Shown: piece after piece, positions 17,922 through 28,000 of the stretch
Layout of the letters: each line of letters starts with the position of its first letter
Numbering within the stretch: the stretch's first letter is position 1
Assembly: GCF_002205645.1 (NCBI RefSeq)
Contig: NZ_NIOF01000008.1
Span: 33,176-97,175 of the forward strand
DNA length: 64,000 bases
Origin: Roseateles aquatilis
Lineage (GTDB): Bacteria; Pseudomonadota; Gammaproteobacteria; Burkholderiales; Burkholderiaceae_C
Direction: 5' to 3'
Position numbers and translations under genes: made by a program
Notes under the pieces: generated by a model
What the model saw: the letters and a program-made list of their open reading frames with translations, nothing else
The model's database searches: none
Told to the model about the DNA's origin: nothing

Positions 17922-18113
17922 ATGCAAAGTCAACCCATCGTGAGCGAAGCAAGGACCTGGATGTGCCTGATCTGTGGCTGGATTTATGACGAGGCCGCGG
18001 GCGACCCCGACCACGCCATCGCTCCGGGCACGCGTTGGGAAGATGTCGACATGAACTGGACCTGTCCCGAATGCGGCGCCCGCAAGGAGGACTTCGAAAT
18101 GGTCCAGATCTGA
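17922..18113 (+). CDS. rubredoxin
   Basis: A small one-iron electron carrier of about 63 residues. The two iron-binding knuckles are CLICG and CPECG, with WIYDEAAGDP and GTRWEDVDMNWTCP between them as in the family. I start at MQSQPIV; the MCLICG methionine at 17961 is a possible later start giving a 51-residue classical rubredoxin. It sits directly upstream of the pil-chp operon, a common Burkholderiales arrangement. The electron partner is not evident in the window. Confidence 0.92.
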   Translation: MQSQPIVSEARTWMCLICGWIYDEAAGDPDHAIAPGTRWEDVDMNWTCPECGARKEDFEMVQI

Positions 18114-18237
18114 CCCCTTCATCGCCGCATCGCCCGGGATCGCTGTCTTCGATCATCACCGCGGCCTTGCGGCGACGTTTCTGTCGCGAGCTTGAAATTT
18201 CTCTGACAACCAACGTCTGAACAATACGGAGAACAGC

Positions 18238-18633
18238 TTGGAATCCAGCGCGAGCCCCCGCACGGCGACCAAGGTGCTGGTCATCGACGACAGCAACACG
18301 ATCCGCCGCAGCGCCGAGATCTTCCTGAAGCAGGGCGGCCACGAGGTCGTGCTGGCCGAGGACGGTTTCGACGCGCTGGCCAAGCTGAGCGACTACCAGC
18401 CGGACCTGGTCTTCTGCGACATCCTGATGCCGCGCCTGGACGGCTACCAGACCTGCGCCATCATCAAGCGCAACCCGCAGTTCTCGTCGGTGCCGGTGAT
18501 CATGCTGTCGTCCAAGGACGGCCTGTTCGACAAGGCCCGCGGACGCATGGTGGGCTCGCAGGACTACCTGACCAAGCCGTTCACGAAAGACCAGTTGCTC
18601 CAGGCCGTGCGACAGCACCGCCGCGAGGCCTGA
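18238..18633 (+). CDS. pilG: PilG-type response regulator
   Basis: A stand-alone receiver domain of 131 residues, first gene of the Pil-Chp chemosensory operon that controls type IV pilus twitching. Phosphoacceptor D61 lies in VFCDILMPRLDG, with acidic DD in VLVIDDSNT, Thr/Ser in VIMLSSKDG and Lys in YLTKPFTKDQ. I assign a TTG start because GGAGA is about 6-7 bases upstream and no ATG exists before the conserved core. PilG regulates pilus extension in pseudomonads. Confidence 0.9.
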   Translation: MESSASPRTATKVLVIDDSNTIRRSAEIFLKQGGHEVVLAEDGFDALAKLSDYQPDLVFCDILMPRLDGYQTCAIIKRNPQFSSVPVIMLSSKDGLFDKARGRMVGSQDYLTKPFTKDQLLQAVRQHRREA

Positions 18634-18749
18634 CCGCCCGCGGCACGTCGCCCACCCGGAGATCCGCGCCGACCCGATCCCTACCGACCGACGCCTCATC
18701 GACGCCCACCGACGACCAGGCCGCCGCGAGCCCGCCACACGGAGTTCTC

Positions 18750-19115
18750 ATGTCCATCCAAAAGATCCTGCTGGTCGACGATTCGAAGACCGAGCTGCAT
18801 CACCTCAGCGACCTGCTGAGCAAGCGCGGCTTTTCCGTGCGCACCGCCGAGAACGGCGAGGAAGCGATGAAGCGCCTGGCCGAGGAAAAGCCCGACCTGA
18901 TCCTGATGGACGTGGTGATGCCCGGCCAGAACGGCTTCCAGCTGACCCGCGCCATCACCCGCGACGAGCGCTACGCCGACGTGCCGGTGATCATGTGCAC
19001 CAGCAAGAACCAGGAGACCGACAAGGTCTGGGGCATGCGCCAGGGCGCGCGCGACTACGTCGTCAAGCCGGTCAAGGCCGAAGAGCTGCTGGCCAAGATC
19101 AAGGCGCTGGGCTGA
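18750..19115 (+). CDS. pilH: PilH-type response regulator
   Basis: A 121-residue single receiver protein. D54 in LILMDVVMPG is the phosphoacceptor; DD in LLVDDSKTE, Thr in IMCTSKN and Lys in YVVKPVKAEE complete the active site. It follows pilG after 116 bp and precedes pilI by 4 bp. In pseudomonads PilH opposes PilG or acts as a phosphate sink for ChpA; that role is taken from the family. Confidence 0.93.
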   Translation: MSIQKILLVDDSKTELHHLSDLLSKRGFSVRTAENGEEAMKRLAEEKPDLILMDVVMPGQNGFQLTRAITRDERYADVPVIMCTSKNQETDKVWGMRQGARDYVVKPVKAEELLAKIKALG

Positions 19116-19119
19116 CACC

Positions 19120-19638
19120 ATGGCCAACAAGCAAGCGCTGCGCGAACTTCAACAACGGCTGGCGCAGCGCATGCAGGCGGCGCGCGAGGCGCCGCTGGCC
19201 GCGAGCTGGCTGGCCGTCGAATGTGCCGGCCTCGGCCTGCTGCTGCCGCTCAAGCAATCCGGGGAAATCTTCACGCCCGTGCCGTTGCAGGCCGTCCCGT
19301 ACACGCAACCCTGGATGCTGGGCGTGGCCAACTTGCGCGGCGGCTTGCACACGGTGGTGGACCTGTCGGCCTTCCTGGGCCTGCGCGGCCCGAGCAGCCT
19401 GACGCCGGCCCATCGGCTGGTGTCGGTCAGTCCCGAGCTGGGCGTCAACTGCGCGCTGCTGGTGGACCAGTTGCTGGGGCTGCGCGGCGACGAGCAATTG
19501 CATGTCGAGCCGGACGCGCCCGGCCATCCCGATTTCGCGCCCCGGCGCATGCGCGACGAGTCCGGCCGGCGCTGGCAGGTGCTGGACCTGGAGGCGCTGA
19601 CGCAGCATCCGCAGTTCCTGCGCATCGTTCTGAACTGA
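19120..19638 (+). CDS. pilI: CheW-like scaffold PilI
   Basis: A 172-residue CheW-domain protein linking the receptor PilJ to the kinase ChpA. The conserved region PWMLGVANLRGGLHTVVDLSAFLG is in the middle, followed by LLVDQLLGLR, typical of CheW. It begins 4 bp after pilH, so the two are translationally linked. The length is normal for PilI. Confidence 0.92.
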   Translation: MANKQALRELQQRLAQRMQAAREAPLAASWLAVECAGLGLLLPLKQSGEIFTPVPLQAVPYTQPWMLGVANLRGGLHTVVDLSAFLGLRGPSSLTPAHRLVSVSPELGVNCALLVDQLLGLRGDEQLHVEPDAPGHPDFAPRRMRDESGRRWQVLDLEALTQHPQFLRIVLN

Positions 19639-19671
19639 GCGCCAGGCGGCGGTCCCGTCGCAGGCCCGCAT

Positions 19672-19695
19672 CGACGAAACGACGAAACGACCAAA
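19672..19695. repeat. three tandem 8-mers upstream of pilJ
   Basis: CGACGAAA, CGACGAAA and CGACCAAA follow each other, then CGAGGG and GTGAG just before the pilJ ATG. The repeat lies in the 67-bp pilI-pilJ gap and may keep the ribosome-entry region A-rich and unstructured. Confidence 0.6.
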
Positions 19696-19705
19696 CGAGG
19701 GTGAG

Positions 19706-21967
19706 ATGAGCTTCCTGGACAAGATCAAGAACAAGGGCAAGAACGAGACCGCGGGCGTCGACGTCGACACCGGTCCCAGCACCGAGCAATCGGGGCCGGC
19801 ATCGGAAGACACGCAGGACTTCCAGCCCTCGATCATCACCACGGCGCAGCCCACGCCGGAGTTCCAGGACACCTCCGCCGGATACCAGCCGTCGGCCGTC
19901 GCGCCCGAGGCGCCGACGCCGATGCCTGCGGTGAAGGCCCCCGAGACCCGCCGCACCGGCCTGCTGACCTGGCTGGTGGCGGCCGGCCTGGTCGGCACGA
20001 CGCTGACGGTGACGATGTCGCTGATCGGCGGCAACCGCTCCGCGGCGCAGGTGCGCGGCGCGGGTCAGGCGGCGATGCAGTCTCAGCGTCTGGCCAAGGC
20101 GGTCTCGACCGCGCTGCTGGGCAACAAGAACGCGTTCCCGGAAATGAAGGAAGCGTCCGACGTGCTGACCGGCGTCATCGGCTCGCTGCGCGATGGCGGC
20201 GGCGATCTGGCGAAGGCGCCGGGCTCGGTCGACGGCATCCTGGAGCAGATCGCGCCGATGGTGGCGCGCGCCGACAAGAACACCAAGGTCATGCTGGCGC
20301 AGGAAAAGGTGCTGACGCAGGTCGGCACCGCGCTGCGCGCCATCAACCGGCAGTCGTCCGACCTGCTGGAGAGCGCCGAGGCGGTGGCCTCGCTGTCGCT
20401 GCAGAGCTCGGCCCCGACCGGCGAGGTCGCCGCGGTCGGCCAGCTGGTGATGCTGACCCAGCGCATCGGCAAGTCCGCCAACGAATTCCTGACGCAGGAC
20501 GGCGTGAGCCCCGAGGCCGTCTTCCTGCTGGGCAAGGACCTGAACGCGTTCCGCGAGATCGCCCAGGCGCTGCTGAACGGCAACCCGGAACTGCGCCTGG
20601 CCGGTGCGAAGGACCCGCAGGTGCGCGAGCGCCTGAAGGTGCTGCTGACCCAGTATGACCAGACCCGCACGCAGGCCACCGCGATCCTGTCCAACCTGCA
20701 GGGCCTGGTGTCCGCCCGCGAGGCGCAGACCGCGATCCTGAACGACAGCGAGGTGCTGCGCAAGGATCTGGACGAGCTGTCGCTGGGCCTGGAATCGGCC
20801 GGCGGCCTGAACCCGCTGCTGCTGATCGGCATGATCGCGTCGCTGGCGCTGCTGGTGATCGGCTCGGTCGGTTTCCTGCGCCTGTACGTCGCCGACCAGG
20901 GCCGCCGCGCCCAACTGGCGGAAGCGCAGCGTCGCGAGGCCGAGGCGCAGGAGCAGGAAGCCAAGCGCGTCAACGATGCCAACCAGGCCGCGATTCTGCG
21001 TCTGATGAACGAGCTGCAGACGGTCGCGGAAGGCGACCTGACGCACCAGGCGACGGTGACGGAGGACATCACCGGCGCGATCGCCGACTCGGTGAACTAC
21101 ACCGTGGAAGAGCTGCGCACGCTGGTGCACCAGGTGCAGACGACGGCGGTGCGGGTGACCGACACGACGGCGCAGGTCGACCAGACGTCGACCGAGCTGC
21201 TGGCCGCCTCGACCGAACAGCTGCACGAGATCCGCGCCACCGGCGAGGCCGTGCTGCAGATGGCGCACCGGATCAACGACGTGTCCGCGCAGGCACAGCA
21301 GACCGCCGACGTGGCCCGCCAGTCGCGGCAGGCCGCCGAGCAGGGCCTGGAGGCGATGCAGAACACGATCGGCGGCATGAACCAGATCCGCGACCACATC
21401 CAGGAGACGTCCAAGCGCATCAAGCGCCTGGGCGAGTCCTCGCAGGAAATCGGCGAGATCACCGAGCTGATCTCCGACATTACCGAGCAGACCAACGTGC
21501 TGGCGCTGAACGCGGCCATCCAGGCGGCGTCCGCCGGTGAAGCGGGTCGCGGCTTCTCGGTGGTGGCGGAAGAAGTGCAGCGCCTGGCGGAACGCTCCGC
21601 CGACGCGACGCGCCGGATCGCGGCGCTGGTCAAGACCATTCAGACCGACACGCACGACGCGGTGGCCGCCATGGAGCGCTCCACGCTGGGCGTGGTCGAG
21701 GGCACGAAGCTGTCCGACGCGGCCGGCCGCGCGCTGGAGGACATCGACTCGGTGTCCCGCCGCCTGGACGACCTGATCGGCGAGATCTCGTCGGTCGCGC
21801 AGAACGAAGCGCGCGCCGCCAACGAGGTCGGCGCCAACATCCAGCACATCTTCGCGGTGACCGAGCAGACCTCCGAGGGCACGCGCTCGACGGCGCAGAT
21901 GGTGCATGAGCTGTCGCGGTCCGCCGACGCGCTGAAGCAGTCGGTGGCCCGGTTCAAGGTCTCCTGA
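19706..21967 (+). CDS. pilJ: methyl-accepting chemotaxis protein PilJ
   Basis: A 753-residue receptor of the Pil-Chp system. A polar Thr/Pro-rich cytoplasmic N-terminus (about 85 residues) precedes TM1 (near 88-112), a periplasmic helical domain, TM2 (near 372-397), a HAMP-like linker and a coiled-coil signalling domain. The hairpin tip is EQTNVLALNAAIQAASAGEAGRGF as in classical MCPs. In Pseudomonas PilJ senses surface contact via PilA. The C-terminus lacks an obvious CheR-tethering pentapeptide. Confidence 0.94.
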   Translation: MSFLDKIKNKGKNETAGVDVDTGPSTEQSGPASEDTQDFQPSIITTAQPTPEFQDTSAGYQPSAVAPEAPTPMPAVKAPETRRTGLLTWLVAAGLVGTTLTVTMSLIGGNRSAAQVRGAGQAAMQSQRLAKAVSTALLGNKNAFPEMKEASDVLTGVIGSLRDGGGDLAKAPGSVDGILEQIAPMVARADKNTKVMLAQEKVLTQVGTALRAINRQSSDLLESAEAVASLSLQSSAPTGEVAAVGQLVMLTQRIGKSANEFLTQDGVSPEAVFLLGKDLNAFREIAQALLNGNPELRLAGAKDPQVRERLKVLLTQYDQTRTQATAILSNLQGLVSAREAQTAILNDSEVLRKDLDELSLGLESAGGLNPLLLIGMIASLALLVIGSVGFLRLYVADQGRRAQLAEAQRREAEAQEQEAKRVNDANQAAILRLMNELQTVAEGDLTHQATVTEDITGAIADSVNYTVEELRTLVHQVQTTAVRVTDTTAQVDQTSTELLAASTEQLHEIRATGEAVLQMAHRINDVSAQAQQTADVARQSRQAAEQGLEAMQNTIGGMNQIRDHIQETSKRIKRLGESSQEIGEITELISDITEQTNVLALNAAIQAASAGEAGRGFSVVAEEVQRLAERSADATRRIAALVKTIQTDTHDAVAAMERSTLGVVEGTKLSDAAGRALEDIDSVSRRLDDLIGEISSVAQNEARAANEVGANIQHIFAVTEQTSEGTRSTAQMVHELSRSADALKQSVARFKVS

Positions 21968-22031
21968 TCCCGGCCCGGCCGGGGGGCGACGACCACCAGC
22001 GACGACACAAGAGCGACAACAAAGAGCGAGC

Positions 22032-25000
22032 ATGGACCTTACGCGCGAATCCGAGTTCCCCGCCGACCTGAGCCCGCTGGCCTGGGTCCAGGAGGAACTG
22101 CGCCGCACGCTGGAATCGGTGCACAAGGCCCTTCGCCGCGTGCTGCGCGATGCCGATGCGCGGGCTTCCACCCTGGGCGGCGACGGCCAGCCCAGCCCGG
22201 CGCTGCAAGGCGCCGCGCAGCAGATGCATCAGGCGGCCGGCGTGCTGTCGGTGGTCAGCCTGCCGGCGGCGGCCCAGTTGCTGCGCGCCGCCGAGGCGAC
22301 GCTGTTCCGGCTCGCGGAGAACCCCGCCGGGGTAACGGTGGCCGAGGTCGAGGCGGTCGAGCGCGCGGACTTCGCCGTGCTGGCCTTCATCGCCAAGACG
22401 CTGGCCGGCGGCGAGCCGAGCTCGCTGGCGCTGTTCCCCGCCTACCAGGCGCTGCAGGAACTCAACGGTGCCGGCCGCATCCATCCGGCCGACCTGTGGA
22501 CCGAGGAATTCCGCTGGCGCGAGCTGCCGCTCGACCACGGCGTGCGGGCGCTGGCGCCCGAGCAGATGCGGGCCCCGTTCGAGGCGCTGTTGCTCAAGCA
22601 GATGCGCGCCCCGGCGCCCGGCCAGGGCCAGTTGCTGAGCGACCTGTGCGCCGGCCTGGCGCTGACGCAGACCCAGGCCAACGCGCGCACGCTCTGGCTG
22701 CTGGCCGCGGGTCAGTTCGAGGCCCAGTCGCGCGGCCTGCTGCCGGTGGACACGCTGGTGAAGCGGCTCGGCTCGCGCCTGCTGGCGCAACTGCGCGCCG
22801 GCAGCGATGCCGCGCCGTCGGAACGCCTGGCGAAGGACCTGCTGTTCTTCGCCGCCTCCGCGAAGCAGCCGGCCCCCGGCAACGCGCCGCGGCTGGAGGC
22901 GGTGCAACGCGTCTACGGTCTCGTGGATGCCGATGCGGTCGACTATCGCGACGACACGCTCGGCCGCATCGACCCGAACTGGGTGGTCGCCGCCAAGCGC
23001 CGCGTCGTCGCGGCCAAGGAATCCTGGGCTTCCGCCGCCGAAGGCGAGACCCACCGCCTGGGCGGCCTGGACGAGCAGTTCGCGCAGGTCTCCGAATCGC
23101 TGCAGCGGCTGTTCCCCAGCGGCGAGGTGCTGGGCGACACGCTGCGCCGCGCCGTCGTGGCGACGCTGCGCTCGGGCCGCGCGCCCGAACCCGCGCTGGC
23201 GATGGAGATCGCCACCTGCATGCTGTACCTGGAGGCGGCGCTCGAAGACGAGGCCTTCGACCAGCCGGAGCAGGGCGAGCGCGTCAAGGGCCTGGCCCGC
23301 CGCATCGAGTCCGTCGGCCACGGCGAGGCGCCGCTGCCGCTGGAAAGCTGGATGGAGGAGCTCTACCGCCGCGTGGCGGACCGGCAGACGCTGGGCTCCG
23401 TCGTGCACGAGCTGCGTGCCAGCCTGTCCGAGATCGAGCGCCAGTGCGACGAGTACTTCCGCGACCCCGCCAAGCGCGACCTGCTGATCCCGGTGCCGGG
23501 GCAACTGCAGACGATGCGCGGCGTGTTCACCGTGCTGGGCCTGTCGCAGGCGGCGCAGGCGACGCTGCGCATGCGCGACCAGGTCGACGAACTGGCCAAC
23601 ACCGAGGTCGATCCGACGCTGTCCGGGCCGCGTGCCCAGTTCGACCGCCTGGCCAACAACCTGGGCGCGCTCGGGTTCCTGATCGACATGCTCAGCGTCC
23701 AGCCGCAACTGGCCAAGCGCATGTTCCGCTACGACGAGGAGTCGGGCCTGCTGCAATCGCTGGTCGGCCGCGAAAGCGAGCAGCGCGCCCACGCCCACGA
23801 GCTGGCGGCGGCCGAGGCCGCCACGCAGCCGCAACTGATCGACCAGTTGCAGGCGACGGCGCAGGCCGTCGCGCAGGGTGAGCGTCCCACCGAGGACCTG
23901 GCCCGCGATCTGGAACGCATCTCCCACGAAGCCCGCGCCGCCGACGATCTCGGCCTGGCGCAGGCCGCGCAGCAGGCGCAGCAGCAACTGCTGTCGGCCG
24001 GCGGCGATGCCGCGATCGGCAGCCATGCCGCCGAGTCGCTGCAGCAATTCATCGAAGCCGCCGCGCCCGTCGCGCCGCCCGCGCAAGCGCCCAGCGCCCC
24101 CATTCCGCAAGCCGAGGAAGCCATCGACGAGGAGATGCTGGGCATCTTCCTGGAAGAGGCCGCCGAGGTCGCCGCGACCGCCCGCGAGGCACTGAACGCG
24201 CTGGCCCGCAACGGCAGCGACAAGGAACAGCTCACCACCGTCCGCCGCGCCTTCCACACGCTGAAGGGCAGCTCGCGCATGGTCGGCCTGAACGAGTTCG
24301 GCGAAGCCGGCTGGGCTTGCGAACAACTTTTCAACCAGCGCCTGTCCGAGCACCCGCAGGCCGACGCCGACCTGCTGCGCTTCAGCAACGAGGCGCTGGA
24401 CGCGTTCCAGGCCTGGGCCGCCGCGATCGGCGAAGGCCGCCCGCACGGCTATCACAGCGCGCCGTTCCGCGCCGCCGCCGACGCGCTGCGCCTGGACAAC
24501 CGCTATCAGCCGCTGCAAGTGTCGGCCGCGCCGCTGGCGACCGTTGCAGCCGGTGCCACGGCCGGTGTCGCGGCGAGCGTCGAGGCCGCCGTCGAGCCGT
24601 TGCCTCACGCGATCGAATCGATCGCGTCGCCCGATGTGATCGAGGTCGTCGACCTGCCGGCCGTGCCGGAACTCCACGACGTGCACGAGTTCGCGCTGCC
24701 GGATCTGGATCTGAGCCTGGACACGTCGACCGCGCCCGCCGCGCCGGTGACGGCGTCCGCGCCGACCGCCGACGAGCAGGCCGCGCTCGACCTGCTGGCC
24801 ACGCTGGACGCGATGCCGCCGGTCGGCTCGCTCGAAGACCTGCCGCTGCTCGATCTGCCCGCGCTGGAACTGCCGGGCCTGGACGTGCCGCCGCTGCCGG
24901 TGGCCGACCTGAACATCGTCACCGCGGTCGACGGGCTGCGCGAGCCTGCCGCCGCAGCCACCGCGGAAGCGGCCGATCTGTCGCTGGACTTCCCCGCCGA

Positions 25001-28000
25001 GCTGCCGGAGCTGACGCAGGCGCTGCCCGAGCTGGACAGCGCCGTCGACATCGCCTCGCTGCGCGCGCCGACCCGGGACGTCGCCGAGATCATCGATGTC
25101 GTCGATGTGGAAGACCTGTCCGCGCTCGACCTGCCGGCGATCACCGCCGAGCCGCCGACGCTGGACGCCACGATGGCGCTGCCCACGGTGGGCGAGGTCG
25201 TCGACGTGTCCGAGCTGATCGACCCGCTCACCCCCGTCGCGTCGGACGAGGCGCACGCCGCGATCGAGCCGCCGGTCTTCCATGACGAGCCGACGCTCGC
25301 CCTGGAGCCGACCCAGACGCTGGACCTGCCGGCCGGATGGCCGACGGACGCGCCGCTGCTGGAGATCGAGGCCACGTCGCCGATGCCGCTGGAGGACCTG
25401 CCGGACGAACCGGCCGTCGCCGACGAACCCGCGCTCGACCTGCTGGATCTGTCCGACCTGTCCAACCTGAATACCGCCGCGGCGCCCGCGATCGAAGCGC
25501 CGGCCGCGGACGACGTCGCGCTGACGCTGGACCTGGCGCAGGAGCTCGTGGCCGCCGCGCCGGCCGCCGAGGCCGCGCCGGAAGGCGGCGACGCCGAGGC
25601 GCCGATCGATCCGGACTTCGGTACGCCGCCGGAGGGTCTGGCGCCGCGCAGCCTGTCCGATCTGGACCTGCCCGATCTCGACCTGCCGTCCGCGCCCGCC
25701 CATGCGCAGGCGGTTCATGAAGAGGCGGCCCACGAGGTCCCGCACGCCCCGGCGCTGAGCCTGGTCGGCGGCACCGCGGTGTCGTCGCCGTTGCCGCAGG
25801 ACGAGGTCGTCGAGGAGAGCGACGAGGGCGTCAAGGTCATCGGCCCGCTGCGCATCAGCATCGCGCTGTTCAACATCTTCCTGAACGAGGCCGACGAGCG
25901 CTCGCGCCGCCTGCAGGTCGAGCTGAGCGAATGGTCGCTGTTGCCGCAGGCCCCGCTGCCGCAGGACGCGGAAGCGCTGGCGCACGGTCTGGCCGGCAGC
26001 GCCGCGACGGTTGGATTCGACGACCTGTCGACGCTGGCCCGCTGCCTGGAGCACGCGCTGGGGCGCGCGCAGGGGCACGAGGTCGGTGATCCGACGCTGT
26101 TCCCACGTGCCTCCGACGAGATCCGCCGCCTGCTGCATCAATTCGCCGCCGGTTTCCTGAAGGAAGCCGAGCCCGCGCTGCTGGCCGAGCTGCAGGGCTT
26201 CGAGCCCGGCGCGCTGCTGCCCGACGGCCATGCCGACAGCGACGAGGGCCTGCTGGCCATGTCGCTGGAGGAGGTCTCCACCGCCGCGCTGCCCGCCAGC
26301 CTGGCGAATGCGTCGGTGTCCGCGGTGACGCCGCACGTGCCGGCGACGCCGCAGGAAGCCTTCCACGACGCGGCCATGGCCGCCGACGACGATTTCGACT
26401 TCAACCTGCCCGACCAGATCGAGCCGGAGTTGATGCCGATCTTCGAGGAAGAGGCCGAAGACCTGCTCGGCGAGCTGCACGGCGCGCTGCGCGAGTGGGC
26501 CGCCCAACCGGCCAACGCCGGCCGTGCCGCCGCCTGCATGCGGGTGCTGCACACCTTCAAGGGCGGTGCCCGCCTGGCCGGTGCGATGCGCCTGGGCGAG
26601 CTGGCCCACCAGCTGGAATCGCAGATCGAGCGCCTGGTGTCCGACGGCGAGCCGCGCCACGAGCAACTGCTCGCGCTGCAGGACGCCGGTGACGCGCTGG
26701 AGCACAGCTTCACCACGCTCCAACGCACCTGGCGCGACCCGGCGCCGGTGGTGCCCGCGCCGATGGCGCCGGCCGCGCCGGTGATGCCGGCTGTGGACCT
26801 GCCGGCTCCCATCCCCGCGACCGCGGCCGTCGAAACGATCGAGGCACCGGCCGAGGGCTCCGATGCCGTGGCGGCGCCGCTGGTCGAGGCCGTCGAGTCG
26901 CCTGATGCCGGCCATGCCGTCGACACCGTCGCCCCATCCGCCGTCGAGCCAGCGCCCGCGGCCGAGCCCGCGCCGATCGTCGCCGCGGCCCCGCCGCGCG
27001 ACATCGAGATCGACTGGGCCCACTTCAGCGAAATCGCCGATCTCGGCCAGCCGCTCGAAAGCGCGCCGGTCGCGCCGGCCGCGCAGGTCCGTGTCCGCGG
27101 CGTGGTGCTGGAACGCATGGCCGCGTTGTCCGGCGAGGTCAGCATCCGGCGCGCCCGCCTCGAGTCCGAGCTGGGCCAGATGCGCACCTCGCTCGGCGAC
27201 CTCGACGACAACCTGGAGCGTCTGCGTACCCAACTGCGCGAGCTGGAGCTGCAGGCCGAGGCCCGCATCGCCACGCGCCAGGAAGCGGCGCAGGCCACCG
27301 GCAAGGACTTCGATCCGCTCGAGTTCGACCGCTACACCCGCTTCCAGGAGCTGACCCGCATGCTGGCGGAGTCGGTCAACGACGTGGCGACGGTGCAGCG
27401 CGGCCTGCAGCGCAACGTCGCGGCCGGCGAAGACGAACTGGCGGCGCAATCGCGCCTGACCCGCGAGCTGCAGGACGACCTGCTGCGCACGCGGATGGTG
27501 GAATTCGACAGCAGCCTGGGCGAGCGCCTGCACCGCGTCGTGCGGCAGGCCGCCCGCGAGAGCGGCAAGCAGGCGCAACTGGAAATCCGCGGTGGCGGCG
27601 TCGAACTGGACCGCGCGGTGCTGGAGCGCCTGACCGGCGCCTTCGAGCACCTGCTGCGCAACAGCGTCGTGCACGGCATCGAGCCGCCGCAGCAGCGCCA
27701 GGACGCCGGCAAGGCGGCGGCGGGACGCATCGTGCTGAGCCTGCACCAGGAAGGCAACGAGATCCAGGTCCGCTTCGCCGACGACGGCGCCGGTCTGAAC
27801 CTGGAGCGCATCCGCGCCCGTGGCCAGAGCCAGGGCCTGATCCAGCCGGACCAGGACCTGAGCGACGCGCAGTTGATGGACCTGATCTTCGAGCCGGGGT
27901 TCTCGACCGCCGAGGCCCTGACCGAGATGGCCGGCCGCGGCGTCGGCATGGACGTGGTCCGCTCCGAGGTGAACACGCTGGGCGGCTATGTGCTGACCGC

